Assembly (NCBI RefSeq): GCF_016587435.1
Contig: NZ_BNJJ01000036.1
Location: 1 to 60,573 of the forward strand
Reading direction: 5' to 3'
DNA from: Dictyobacter formicarum
GTDB taxonomy: Bacteria > Chloroflexota > Ktedonobacteria > Ktedonobacterales > Ktedonobacteraceae
DNA length: 60,573 nucleotides
Under the pieces are notes generated by a model. That model saw nothing but the letters and a program-made list of their open reading frames with translations, ran no database searches and had not been told where the DNA came from. Of this stretch, positions 14,958 through 24,201 are shown one piece after another. Within the stretch, counting starts at the first letter, position 1; each line of letters begins with the position of its first letter. A program made the translations under genes and the position numbers.

Positions 14958-15500
14958 ATGGTTGTTTCTCGCAAGCCAGTTCTCTACATGATCGTGTGTG
15001 CTGCTCCCCCTGCTCAAACAATCGACGATTTTATTCGACACGTACAACAGGCTGGTTGGGATGTCTGTGTGATTGCCACCCCCCAGGCCACGCGCTGGAT
15101 TGATAAACCCACCTTAGAAGCAATTACTGGCCATATGGTTCGCGTCGACTACAAACTGCCAGGAGAAGGTGACCCTCTCCCCAAAGCTGATGCCATCATC
15201 GTCATTCCGGCCACCTTCAACACTGTCAACAAATGGGCAGCCGGTATCGGAGATAACCTGGCGGTCAGCCTACTCTGCGAAGCACTCGGCAATGGGCAGA
15301 TCCCGATCCTCCTCATCCCCTGCGTCAAGATGGATCTCGTGCGCCACCCTGCCTTTGCCAGGAGCATCGCTCTCTTACGTGACTGCAACGTTCGTATCTT
15401 ACATGAACCGGAGCGCTATAAATCCCCTCAAATGGTACCCTGGCAGGAAATCCTCGCTGAACTGCAGTTGGTATACCATGCATATGAGAAAGCACGATAA
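14958..15500 (+). CDS. HFCD-family flavoprotein
   Basis: A 180-aa protein of the homo-oligomeric flavin-containing Cys decarboxylase fold. It shows VLYMIVCAAP, an FMN-site ATPQATRW, and the diagnostic VIPATFNTVNKWAAGIGDNL segment. Relatives include phosphopantothenoylcysteine decarboxylase (Dfp) and the lantibiotic enzyme EpiD. AAGGAG overlapping the stop of the XRE-TPR gene sets the start, so the pair forms an operon. A role in tailoring a RiPP is conceivable, but the graspetide precursor has no C-terminal Cys, so a link to that pathway is not supported. Confidence 0.85.
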   Translation: MVVSRKPVLYMIVCAAPPAQTIDDFIRHVQQAGWDVCVIATPQATRWIDKPTLEAITGHMVRVDYKLPGEGDPLPKADAIIVIPATFNTVNKWAAGIGDNLAVSLLCEALGNGQIPILLIPCVKMDLVRHPAFARSIALLRDCNVRILHEPERYKSPQMVPWQEILAELQLVYHAYEKAR

Positions 15501-15519
15501 AGGATCAAAACGAACGCAT

Positions 15520-16212
15520 ATGATGATGCAGGCATTTATTGAAGAATATATCGAGATAGAAAACAATCCCCGATACCATCATAAGCGCAATCGGTTGATG
15601 ACCGAACTGCTCGCCCGATATCCCAACCTTGAGCAAACTTCTTTTGACGACCTCCTCATTATGTTGGGTCAGCTCAAAAGTAACCAGGCAGATATACGTA
15701 TGCCTCTCTTTGCACAGTTGATCTATCCAGTCCTGGTGCGCGAAATTGAGTCGGGAAATGCGCAGGCGATAAAAGTGATGTTGGAGTATCCCCATTCGCT
15801 TACTTCCTATAATATGATGAAGAAGACCTATGATGGGTATACGACGCGGACATTAATCGATCGGTATTTGCAACACGACCCGGATGACCGTGAGGTGCTG
15901 TTGAAGAAGCTTATCTATCTCGCCGATGTGCTCTCTAATGCAGTGCATGAATTGCCTCTTGGCGTGCTCTATGGCATGGATGGTGCCACCGTGGATGGAT
16001 GCCAGAAGTTGCTAGAGCGCCTGGAAGAATATAAGGTGACCTGCCAGAAACTTCATCTCGACCGTGAGGCAGACATCCATTATTGTGCTGCTCACTTCCA
16101 TGGATACCGAGACTACCTCCTACACCAGCATCTGTATCAGAACTACTCTGACTACATTCAACAACACCAATTAGAACTCCGAACGACGCGTAATTACTAT
16201 TTCAAGTCGTGA
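15520..16212 (+). CDS. Protein of unknown function (about 230 aa), downstream of flavoprotein
   Basis: A soluble, largely helical protein with no recognised domain. Distinct segments are LYPV-like LIYPVLVREIESGNAQAI and a C-terminal HGYRDYLLHQHLYQNYSDYI. Three consecutive ATG codons lie at 15520-15528; AAAGGA at 15500-15505 is rather far upstream, and the in-frame ATG at 15484, overlapping the flavoprotein gene, is the alternative. It follows the flavoprotein gene closely and may be co-transcribed. A short degenerate piece of a similar sequence follows at about 16220-16310. Confidence 0.65.
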   Translation: MMMQAFIEEYIEIENNPRYHHKRNRLMTELLARYPNLEQTSFDDLLIMLGQLKSNQADIRMPLFAQLIYPVLVREIESGNAQAIKVMLEYPHSLTSYNMMKKTYDGYTTRTLIDRYLQHDPDDREVLLKKLIYLADVLSNAVHELPLGVLYGMDGATVDGCQKLLERLEEYKVTCQKLHLDREADIHYCAAHFHGYRDYLLHQHLYQNYSDYIQQHQLELRTTRNYYFKS

Positions 16213-16217
16213 TACCC

Positions 16218-16310
16218 GCAGCCTTTCATGGGCAATCGATTTATCCAGTATGGTTACGAGAAATCGATTCAGGTAGCTTTAAAAGATATATTGCTTCAAA
16301 GTGGTGTTGT
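16218..16310 (+). pseudogene. Possible fragment related to the preceding gene
   Basis: In one frame this stretch reads IYPVWLREIDSGSFKRYI, resembling IYPVLVREIESGNAQAIKVM inside the preceding gene. Stop codons and frame breaks follow. It looks like a relic of a tandem duplicate; the match is short and could be overread. Confidence 0.35.
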
Positions 16311-16357
16311 AAGCGATCTAAATGTGGCTTTGTAATCTCCTTTTTATACCAAGAGAG

Positions 16358-17056
16358 CTACTCCAATAAACTTTTATCTATTTTTGTATAATATGGCCTT
16401 CCACTTTGCTTTTCAGATCGTCCTGTATAAAGAAAATGTCCATAACGATGGACATACAAGTGATTTATTTCAGCGTTATCTGGCTCGATAGTGACACGCC
16501 ATGCTTGATCTGGTATTCCTTGAGGAACCTCCCAGATTCTAAAACGAAGAAAAGCTTCTGGATCATCATGATCGTATTGCTCTGCGTCAAAAGGAACTGT
16601 GTCGATCCTTGTTACCTGCGCTCCGCCATCACTCTCGTATGCTTCTTCCACCCACATAACCGCTAAATTGTAGACGAATAAAATGAATGGATCTGTATCA
16701 TCTCCATAGAGAAGAGGTTTGAGTGTTTGCTGTTGTGTATCATCGCTAAAAGGATGATTATAGTCAAAGGGATTATAATCTCTTTGACGTCGATTTGTTT
16801 CATCTTCTGGGTCAGTGGGTCGAAGTATGGTTATATTATCATTGAAAAAGCTTGATTCCTTTGGTTTACGCACGGTTTGATAGAGGTACGATTCGTATTG
16901 ATGTAAAAACGTAAGCAAATCATAGGTAGCTTGGGGGCTTAAGACTACTTCCTCTTTCAGCTTATTATTGGTTAAGGCTAATGCTCCATGGGCAAATAAT
17001 TCAGCCTGATACGTACTGATATCAAGAAAAACTCGTATAGGTTCGTATTCAGTCAT
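16358..17056 (-). CDS. Hypothetical protein, 232 aa
   Basis: No recognised family. The protein is soluble and acidic, starting IRVFLDISTYQAELFAHGAL, with an Asp/Asn/Pro-rich central segment (YNPFDYNHPFSDD) and a Trp-containing C-terminal part (FRIWEVPQGIPDQAWRVTIE). The start at 17056 has an AGGTG site. It converges with the preceding unknown gene. It is isolated, with about 125 bp to the next gene, and nothing nearby suggests its role. Confidence 0.6.
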   Translation of the reverse strand: MTEYEPIRVFLDISTYQAELFAHGALALTNNKLKEEVVLSPQATYDLLTFLHQYESYLYQTVRKPKESSFFNDNITILRPTDPEDETNRRQRDYNPFDYNHPFSDDTQQQTLKPLLYGDDTDPFILFVYNLAVMWVEEAYESDGGAQVTRIDTVPFDAEQYDHDDPEAFLRFRIWEVPQGIPDQAWRVTIEPDNAEINHLYVHRYGHFLYTGRSEKQSGRPYYTKIDKSLLE

Positions 17057-17181
17057 TCATCGACACCTCTATATAAACTACCTTGACTACATTCTATAGC
17101 GCCCATTGAAACTCTGAAAGATGTGCAACTATTATGTTAATCAGGCGCTATAGAATAGCCGAGCGCTTCCTATGCTTTGTG

Positions 17182-18778
17182 CTATGTTTGTCGTTGGAAC
17201 ATCCAATAATCGATTTGTATCAATTTTTGCACCTGGCCATCAGCTTCAACGACAAATTCGAAGACACCCCATTCGGAAGCGAAGTGTGTATTATCAATAG
17301 GAATACAACGCACTTCATCATGTATATCAGTGTTGCAGATCGAGATCACGCTCTCCGACAAAGTGACCTTGTAGGTACGATCAGCGGGACGGCTATACGT
17401 CCCTACATATTTTTCCCACAATGTCGGATTAAGTGCCTTCACATTTATAACGACACGTGTCCAGGGAGAGGCATTAAGTACAATATATGTTGCTTGCCCA
17501 CCTGTGAATGGGAGAAAGCCAACAGTTAACGGGGGATCGGCATCACAAACATCATATAAGTCATCTTTTACTGCCTTAAGGGTTTGCCATGAGCCACCAT
17601 TGATACTAAGGCAAAGCTGATCCTCAACAACCTGGAGCGTAGCGATACCCCCCTCATTATAGACATAGTTACCGACATATGTTGGCCAGAGCAAGGAATT
17701 TCCTTTTCCATGAGTCTGTATAACAGATTCAGGTCGATCCAACAGAAAATCATAAAGATAGTCAAAATAACTTAAAAAAGAAAAAAACCTGTAATTGCAT
17801 ACAATTCATCAAAGCAATAATCGCAGAACCTGTCTCTGGCTCAATGCGCAATTTACACCAATAGTTCCCAGCAGAACCATGATTGCCAAACCAGTATGCG
17901 CCATTATGTATCTCAGACATAAAGCCCAGGCCAGCACTGCTGCCATACAGCCCGTAAGTTGTACTAGGTGGAACAGTGTGCATCAACTGGATTGTTTCGG
18001 CGGATAACAAACGTTGCCCCTGGAAGACACCTTTATGCAAGTGCAACAGCACAAAATTGGTCAGATCAGCGCTACAGGACAAACCCAATGCCGATGGGCG
18101 AAAGGCAGCATTGTCAGGAAAACGGTGGATCACGAGTGGTTGCCCATTCTCATTCAGGTAGTGACCTAATGCAAGTGCATGCGTCATAGCAATCGTTGGA
18201 TCAAAAGTTGTATGTCGCATATCAAGAGGTTCAAAGAGGATTTCTTGCATTACATCCGAAAAGGGTTTCGCCGTCACCACCTCCATTAAAAAAGCAAGCA
18301 GATTGACATGCAAGCCACTATAGCTTGGAAAGATACCAGGCGGAAGCGTAAATGGGTACTGTGAAAAATCTTCGCGTATTGATGTGCCAAGAGCATCAGC
18401 GTCCCTATGCCCATACACACGAAAGATATCGGCCAGACCAGCAGTATGGTCAAAGAGCATACGTACCGTAATGGAGTTTTCTGCACCTGATCGACGAAAT
18501 TTAATCCAAGGAACATAGTCTTTTACAAGACGATCAAGTTCGAGCTTTCCCATTTCGACGAGGCGTAGTGCCGCCGTGCATGTTAGACCTTTAGTGATAG
18601 AGCCGAGCAAGAAAAGTGTCTGAGGAGTAATCGGTACGCCACTTTCTTCAACACTCGTCTTTCCAAAACTCCTGGCAAAAATAACGTGATGGTTCTGCAG
18701 AAGAACGAGTGCGGCACCTGGCACATGGGATCGCTCAAAGTCATCCTGAAATCGTTGTTCAAGTTCACGAATGTCCAT
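17182..18778 (-). pseudogene. Serine hydrolase (beta-lactamase class C fold), frameshifted at a poly-T tract
   Basis: The first part, from 18778 to 17762, encodes a class C beta-lactamase/PBP4*-like hydrolase with the SITK catalytic motif (LFLLGSITKGLT) and PSYSGLHVN. It ends prematurely just after QLQV. The second part, 17742-17182, encodes a beta-sandwich tail (GKGNSLLWPTYVGNYVYNEG) like the C-terminal domains of such hydrolases. Removing one T from the run of seven (A7 at 17781-17787 on the plus strand) joins both into a single protein of about 532 aa with a sensible linker (SFLSYFDYLYDF). It may be a real mutation, phase variation, transcriptional slippage or a base-calling error. The start has AAAGG. 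Confidence 0.85.
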
Positions 18779-18873
18779 AATACACCTTTGCAATTATTCT
18801 ATTAAGGCTAATTCTTAGTATTACAAGTTATATGATACAACAATAACTTTTATATAACATTTATGCAAAGTAA

Positions 18874-18880
18874 ATTAACG
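18874..18880. repeat. Target-site duplication, left (ATTAACG)
   Basis: ATTAACG immediately left of the IS end is repeated at 20147-20153, immediately right of the other end: the 7-bp duplication left by transposition. Confidence 0.9.
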
Positions 18881-20146
18881 TGGTAGAGCTACATTAACTG
18901 GTGAAATGCGAGGGGCTTGAAAAAATCGGAAGCCATTGGCATGATGTGTTTATGCAAAAAAACAACACAGACAAACCAATGGACCCGTCGAAGCAATTTT
19001 GCCCGAATTCGACGTGTTGCGCAAGAGGTCAAAGCGGAATGGGTACCATTCGCATTCATGACCGAAAACGAGAGCGCTATCGCTGTACGATCTGTCGCAA
19101 GACCTTCAGCCAACGCACTGGAACGATGTTTGAAGGATTGCGCAAACCAACGGAACTGATTATCATCGTAGTGACTTTACTGGCCTATGGATGTCCAGTG
19201 CAAGCCATTGTTCATGCCTTCGGCTTAGATGAACGAACGGTCGCCTCATGGCGAGATCGAGCAGGCGCGCAGTGCCAGCGTGTTCACCAGGGACTCGTTG
19301 AAACCACCTCGCTCGATCTCGTCCATGTTCAAGCTGACGAGATTCGAGTGAAAGGACGCAAGATCATTGCCTGGATGGGATTAGCGATGATGGTCTCCAC
19401 TCGTTTGTGGCTGGCAGGAAGGGTAAGCGTGACGCGAGATCGTGAGCTCGCTGATGCGCTGATGCAACAGGTGCGACGCTGTTGCCAGGATCTCAAAGCC
19501 GTGCTGATCTGTACAGACGGATGGGGCGCGTACCCCAACAGTATCAAGAAAGCATTTCGAGAGAAAGTGAAAACGACGATGGGACGGGGACGGGCGCGTT
19601 TGCAGGTCTGGCCGCAGTTGCATATTGGAACCGTGATCAAGCGGAGTGAGCACAAACGGGTCGTCGAGGTGAAGCGTACCTTCTCGTATGGTCAACAGGA
19701 ACATGCGATGCAGCTTCTCGCGAGATCAGCAGGAGGGAGTGTCCTCAATACCGCCTTCATTGAACGGTTGAATGGCACCATGAGACAACGCCTGGCTACC
19801 TTAACTCGCAAGTGCCGTCACGCTGCTTGTCGCATCGATGCTTTGGAATATGGAATGTATTTGATCGGCTGTACCTACAATTTTTGTTGGCCTCACCAAG
19901 AGTTGAGCAAATCAACGCATTTGGGTAGGGCATGTACGCCTGCCATGGCCAGCGGATTGACCGATCATATTTGGAGTCTCTCTGAATTGTTAACGTACAA
20001 GCTTGCTCCTCCTATTTGGATCGAAGCCAAACATCGAGGACGGCCGCGAAAACAACGCGAGCCAGAACGTGTACGCTCCCATCGCCCCCGACTTCGACTT
20101 CGAAAAGGGCATTTGTGCTCAGTCACCAGTTAGTGGGGTTCTACCA
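18881..20146 (+). mobile_element. Complete insertion sequence, 1266 bp, IS1-like
   Basis: The element is bounded by imperfect 24-bp inverted repeats at 18881-18904 and 20123-20146 (both start TGGTAGA and share TAACTGGTGA; 19 of 24 match) and flanked by a 7-bp duplication. It carries one transposase gene. It sits about 100 bp upstream of the frameshifted hydrolase start and may have removed that gene from its promoter. Intact ends, a complete frame and perfect target duplication indicate a recent insertion. Confidence 0.93.
18901..20133 (+). CDS. DDE transposase with N-terminal zinc finger (IS1-like)
   Basis: A 410-aa single-frame transposase. The N-terminus has CPNSTCC and YRCTICRKTFSQRTGT, a zinc finger of the InsA type, then an HTH (VQAIVHAFGLDERTVASWRD). 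The catalytic triad is visible as QADEI, ICTDGWGAY and NTAFIERLNGTMRQR. The GTG at 18901 lies inside the left inverted repeat; internal ATGs at 18952 and 18979 are plausible true starts, since no strong ribosome site precedes any of them. Unlike classical IS1, no frameshift joins the two parts. The C-terminal tail is Arg-rich. Confidence 0.9.
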   Translation: MKCEGLEKIGSHWHDVFMQKNNTDKPMDPSKQFCPNSTCCARGQSGMGTIRIHDRKRERYRCTICRKTFSQRTGTMFEGLRKPTELIIIVVTLLAYGCPVQAIVHAFGLDERTVASWRDRAGAQCQRVHQGLVETTSLDLVHVQADEIRVKGRKIIAWMGLAMMVSTRLWLAGRVSVTRDRELADALMQQVRRCCQDLKAVLICTDGWGAYPNSIKKAFREKVKTTMGRGRARLQVWPQLHIGTVIKRSEHKRVVEVKRTFSYGQQEHAMQLLARSAGGSVLNTAFIERLNGTMRQRLATLTRKCRHAACRIDALEYGMYLIGCTYNFCWPHQELSKSTHLGRACTPAMASGLTDHIWSLSELLTYKLAPPIWIEAKHRGRPRKQREPERVRSHRPRLRLRKGHLCSVTS

Positions 20147-20153
20147 ATTAACG
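20147..20153. repeat. Target-site duplication, right (ATTAACG)
   Basis: Right-hand copy of the 7-bp duplication flanking the IS. Confidence 0.9.
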
Positions 20154-20438
20154 TTCAGCTCTGTATCTTTAATGTATATCTTTGAGTATAACATTTTTTA
20201 CTTTAATAGTCTAAAGCTTTGCCAAAGTCATGTAAAAACTCAAAAAAGCCTTTACAACTTGTTTATGGGATTTTGTCATAGGCCTTATTGTATATGAGGG
20301 TATGTTGATTTGTATGATTGCGATATACTAGGGGTTAGCAAGAAGGCAGAATTGAGAAGGTTGCCTTTGCCGTGGTCATTCTTCGTGGTGTGGCTGCAGG
20401 TAGAAATGGTATTGAGAAAGGTAAGCAAATAAAAAGAG

Positions 20439-21053
20439 ATGGAAAAAGCCTCAGAGAATAGGACCCTTCAACAGCAGTTGGCACGGCTGGTTTCCGAGAT
20501 TTCAAACCCCTTGTTTGTTGCTCTCCCGACATTTTTGGTGATTGCACTTGTGACAGCGCCCGACGTGGCGCATGCTTTCCTCTGGTGGATCATTCCTATT
20601 CTGGGCATTTCGGTGGCACCATTTCTTTTTATCTGGCAGGGCGTACGAAAAGGGAAACTGACGGATCACCATGTCAGTCAACGTGAGCAGCGTTTTGTGC
20701 CGTTGTTCTTTGGCCTGACGTGTATGCTGCTCAGTTTTGCTTGCCTCTACGCCTTGCATGCGTCTCCCATTCTGGTTGCTACTGTGGTGGCAGTGATCGT
20801 TGCTTGCGGTATTTCGCTCATCGTGACGCGCTATTGGAAGATTAGCTTGCATCTGGTTGGTATGGCTGGTGCTGTGACAGTTTTTGTCCTCCTCTTCGGC
20901 CCCCGCTGGCTGGCCCTCTCGCCGCTCGTGTTCCTAGTTGGCTGGGCACGGTGGCAGGTGCGTGCCCATACCGTCCTGCAAGCCATTGCTGGTACTTGTC
21001 TGGCTGTATTTGTGACAGTGGCGACGTTTCATCTCTTTGGCATTCAACTCTAG
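20439..21053 (+). CDS. PAP2-like integral membrane phosphatase
   Basis: A 204-aa membrane protein with five to six hydrophobic segments. The pattern WKISLHLVGMAGA, followed by a late WARWQVRAHTVLQAIAGTCL, matches the conserved C-terminal region of PAP2-type lipid phosphatases (a His in each motif). The early LTDHHVSQREQR loop fits the first active-site motif loosely. Substrates would be undecaprenyl or phosphatidyl phosphates at the membrane. The start at 20439 has only a weak AAAGAG site. It stands alone. Confidence 0.72.
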   Translation: MEKASENRTLQQQLARLVSEISNPLFVALPTFLVIALVTAPDVAHAFLWWIIPILGISVAPFLFIWQGVRKGKLTDHHVSQREQRFVPLFFGLTCMLLSFACLYALHASPILVATVVAVIVACGISLIVTRYWKISLHLVGMAGAVTVFVLLFGPRWLALSPLVFLVGWARWQVRAHTVLQAIAGTCLAVFVTVATFHLFGIQL

Positions 21054-21094
21054 TTGATGTGTCTTACAGATACACTGTGTTTTTTACATATCCC

Positions 21095-21619
21095 CTACCG
21101 TAACTGGGCCATGTCTCTATATATGTGTACTGGCTCGGAGTCTAAAAACAAGCGATGGGAGTATGAATGAAATAAGCCGACGGAAATGACGTACTTTTTG
21201 TAGACCCAACTGTCTTCCGGGATACGTACATTGTAGATGACACGTCCCCACTGATTCTCTTGCAATAACCATGTTGTTCTCAGAAAATCGGCGCGTCTTG
21301 GCATGCCCGTTTTCTGTTCCCATTCGAATGTTGTGCTGAGTGTGTTTTCACAAATCTCGAGCTTGAGGCAATTGTACCAGAATGGATTGGCTTGCTCCTG
21401 TTGCTCGAATTTTTCTCTAGGACGTTGAAAGCTGTCGCGCTCAGTATAAATTGCTGTATGGAGCAGGAGGTCTTGTTCAGGGTATGGAAAGGCAAGAGTA
21501 GGTAATTCAAGTGCCTCAGGAGTACGATTTCTTGCTTGAGCACTGATTCCTCCTCGTGAAGCTTTCGTCCAAATTGTACAGATACTCTGCATTACAACTA
21601 ATGAATGAGATGACATCAT
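21095..21619 (-). CDS. Hypothetical protein, 174 aa
   Basis: No recognised family. It is soluble, with a C-terminal part rich in aromatic residues (FLRTTWLLQENQWGRVIYNV, then ISVGLFHSYSH). It may be a small beta-rich protein. The start is uncertain: the first ATG codons at 21619 and 21616 lack a strong ribosome site. It lies next to the long palindromic element at 21628-21700. Confidence 0.5.
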   Translation of the reverse strand: MMSSHSLVVMQSICTIWTKASRGGISAQARNRTPEALELPTLAFPYPEQDLLLHTAIYTERDSFQRPREKFEQQEQANPFWYNCLKLEICENTLSTTFEWEQKTGMPRRADFLRTTWLLQENQWGRVIYNVRIPEDSWVYKKYVISVGLFHSYSHRLFLDSEPVHIYRDMAQLR

Positions 21620-21627
21620 CTATTCTT

Positions 21628-21700
21628 CCTCATTTGGGGTCTCGACATATTTTCCCGCGAGGGGACTGACAGGGGAAATATGTCGGGACCCCAAATGAGG
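21628..21700. repeat. Long palindromic element, copy A
   Basis: Arms of 29 bp (21628-21656 and 21672-21700) pair with only two mismatches around a 15-nt loop. The inner part CGACATATTTTCCC resembles CGACATAATTACCC in the element at 25910-25974, with the same hairpin layout, so both look like members of one dispersed family. Confidence 0.85.
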
Positions 21701-21769
21701 GCGTAGGAAATAGCTCACCCACAGAATTATCAGTAAAATTCCACCTGTTGAATCTCAACATTTACAGGT

Positions 21770-22801
21770 TTAGAATCTAGAGTATCTTTGAGATCTCATG
21801 GAATGAGATCTATTGAAGGTGAATAATTCTGACCAATTGCTTGCCTGTAATAAGTGGTTCAAAACTTCCAGCCGGGTGCCAGACCATTGAAATTCGTTTT
21901 CCCCCGCACAAAGAAGCCGTAACCTGAACGTGTCAAAATTTGGCTCTTTTCCATACCCTGTAAAGAGAGGTGTCCACCAATCCCTTCCCGTAAACTCTCT
22001 TACCATCTCTATGGCAATCTTTACAAGGTCCTGGAGACTATCGCCTGCTGAGGCAACCTCCATGTCCACACAACCCGAAACCATCCATTTCTCGACTTCA
22101 TTCTGGTGCAGGTAGAATTGGTGAGCATGACAATCGCCATGCGTGAAGCGAGGAGGCTGATATTCTGCCTCTAGTACCTCCTTGAGCGTTGAGAACAGTA
22201 TTTGTAGTTGTTTCGTTGTCTGCTGAGAGAGTTTGCTCTGCTCTTGTTGCAGTTGCGCTAGTGCAGTCATTTGTCTCTGTCTCGCTGACCAGATTGGATG
22301 CTGCCACTTAGTATCGTCAAGCGGTCCGTCAGGTTTATTGTCAACGATGTAGCCTGGAAAACGAAAGGTAATACGATGCATCTGCTGCAGATATTCTCCC
22401 GTGGTACTGAGCAGCTCATCCCATTGCAACTTATCATCTTGATAGTGCTTGAGCATCTCAACCAGCGACCTCCCTGGCAGTTTTCTTGTCAAAAGAAAAG
22501 GTAGCCCAAGAGGATTCTTCCGAGTATTCCAAGCAAGTAACACATCAGGAGTTGCCAGCCCATGAGAAGCAAGTACAGACCACGCACTCTGTTCATGACG
22601 TACTGAGAACCCTGTTTCAACATCCTCTGGTGGATACCAATCTTTGGTATGCATCTTCAGGAAAAAGATGCCCTGCTGACACTCAATTCGATAGACGTGA
22701 TTGTATTCTTTAATCAAGGTAACAGTAACTGGCTCATGTAGACCTGCAAGGTGTGTAATCCCTTGAGCTTGTAGCTGTGTCAGTTGTGTGGGTATTTGCA
22801 T
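21770..22801 (-). CDS. Aminoglycoside phosphotransferase-family kinase
   Basis: A 343-aa APH/choline-kinase-fold protein. It has an N-lobe with VYRIECQQGIFFLKMH, a hinge near LLTRKLPGRSLVEML, and the catalytic loop FTHGDCHAHQFYL. The metal-binding motif is VSGCVDMEVASAGD, where the usual DFE/DWE is DME. AAGGAG at good spacing fixes the start. Substrate unknown. It is one of at least five such genes in the window. No partner gene is adjacent. Confidence 0.83.
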   Translation of the reverse strand: MQIPTQLTQLQAQGITHLAGLHEPVTVTLIKEYNHVYRIECQQGIFFLKMHTKDWYPPEDVETGFSVRHEQSAWSVLASHGLATPDVLLAWNTRKNPLGLPFLLTRKLPGRSLVEMLKHYQDDKLQWDELLSTTGEYLQQMHRITFRFPGYIVDNKPDGPLDDTKWQHPIWSARQRQMTALAQLQQEQSKLSQQTTKQLQILFSTLKEVLEAEYQPPRFTHGDCHAHQFYLHQNEVEKWMVSGCVDMEVASAGDSLQDLVKIAIEMVREFTGRDWWTPLFTGYGKEPNFDTFRLRLLCAGENEFQWSGTRLEVLNHLLQASNWSELFTFNRSHSMRSQRYSRF

Positions 22802-23127
22802 TGTGTCGTCTCCTTAACAGCATAGTTCATGTAACCGTTCAACATGTACAATTCGACGGCCACTCGAATCTGCGCATCATACGGCGAGATGCTGAGGCTG
22901 CCAATGAGAGGTAGGCTCAGGATACGTGTAAAAACCGTAATTATTCAGAAGTATGACGTAAAAAAGACATTTCCTGCAATTTTCGCCTTGATCACGATCG
23001 TGCCTCGCTCAAGGGAAGAGAAGCTCGCATAATTTACCCTTTCTGCATAGGACTTCTGAATAGTTACGAAAAAGTGAGACTTGTGCAAAAGAGCCTATCC
23101 CTCATTACGTGGAATGCCGCCTCTCTC

Positions 23128-24081
23128 TTATCTTGTAGTATGATGATACAGAGGATGAGCGAGTTCTTGTCGATAGTGATCCAGGATCACCGAATTGACC
23201 CAGATTCTCGCATCACCCCAATCGCTCCATACGGGATACTTTGCCCAATTCCAACTAATATAGCAAAAAGCCTTCACGCTTGGTTGCGTACGGATAAACG
23301 AAAAATAAGGCACAAACCATTTTTTCCATGTCTCTTCGCCCCCCTCAACGCCTCCAACCCATCGAGGTGTCGATTCTCCGATCATGACAGGAAAGCCACG
23401 TTCCTCAGCATCCTTCATAAAGGCAAGCGTATTGTCTCTGCTGAACTCTTCAGTGCTAAACAGATCAATTGACCACCAATCCACATAGTCATCGCCTGGA
23501 TAGTAGGCTAGATAATCTCGATCAATGCCTTGCTCATGTTCTCGGCTCCCAGGTAAGGGGAAATAGCACCAGACAGCCGCAACGTTGTCAAGGTGGTGTT
23601 CTCGAAAAGCGTTCACAACCCGAATCCAGGCAGCTTTGTAGGCTTTGGGTTCATATCCATTCCAAGGCCCATTGAACTCAAAGCCGATGCGGACATAGGC
23701 TGGACGCTCAAGGAGGCGCAAACCTTCACAGAAGCCTCGAATTTGCGCATCAAGCTGCCCATCTGCAACCTGCTGTTCGTAATGTGGTTCAGGATCCGGA
23801 TCAAGTGCATCTCCCGCAAAATGTAAACCTATCTGAGGTACAAGGGCAAAGGGAAGATAGGCATCTAGTTCTTGTTTCAGTCGCTGAAAATACGTTGGCA
23901 TATCTGCTTTGAGGGTTGTATACGTCATGAACAATTCCGGTTTGTGCTCACCAATACACTCAAAATACTGCTTGAACGCTTCAGGGTCTTGACCAGCACC
24001 GTGGATCACCCTCTCACCATGAGGCTCAAGGCGTCGACGCCTTGATGTGTGAGGGATGGGTGAGGGAAATGTTTCAAGCAT
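23128..24081 (-). CDS. Glycoside hydrolase (GH26-like, TIM-barrel)
   Basis: A 317-aa protein with a likely TIM-barrel fold. YVRIGFEFNGPWNGYEPKAY supplies the probable acid/base Glu135, and PVMIGESTPRWVGG supplies the probable nucleophile Glu236; DDYVDWWSIDLFS is another conserved strand. GH26 enzymes are mostly beta-mannanases, but assignment to this family is by motif only. No signal peptide is visible, so it may act inside the cell. AAGGAG precedes the ATG. An ECF sigma factor gene lies 120 bp upstream on the same strand. Confidence 0.72.
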   Translation of the reverse strand: MLETFPSPIPHTSRRRRLEPHGERVIHGAGQDPEAFKQYFECIGEHKPELFMTYTTLKADMPTYFQRLKQELDAYLPFALVPQIGLHFAGDALDPDPEPHYEQQVADGQLDAQIRGFCEGLRLLERPAYVRIGFEFNGPWNGYEPKAYKAAWIRVVNAFREHHLDNVAAVWCYFPLPGSREHEQGIDRDYLAYYPGDDYVDWWSIDLFSTEEFSRDNTLAFMKDAEERGFPVMIGESTPRWVGGVEGGEETWKKWFVPYFSFIRTQPSVKAFCYISWNWAKYPVWSDWGDARIWVNSVILDHYRQELAHPLYHHTTR

Positions 24082-24201
24082 CTGTTACTCCTTATTGTGT
24101 TTCTATACTTGTTTCGACTAGAATTTTTTGTATATTCATGCGATACTCTCTTTGTGCGATTCTGGGAGAGGAACCACCTAAGAGGCGTAAACATCCTCCT
24201 G

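Noticed and set aside
14958..15500. Flavoprotein as a lantibiotic-type Cys decarboxylase acting on the RiPP
   Set aside because: The precursor has no C-terminal cysteine and the gene belongs to the divergent operon.
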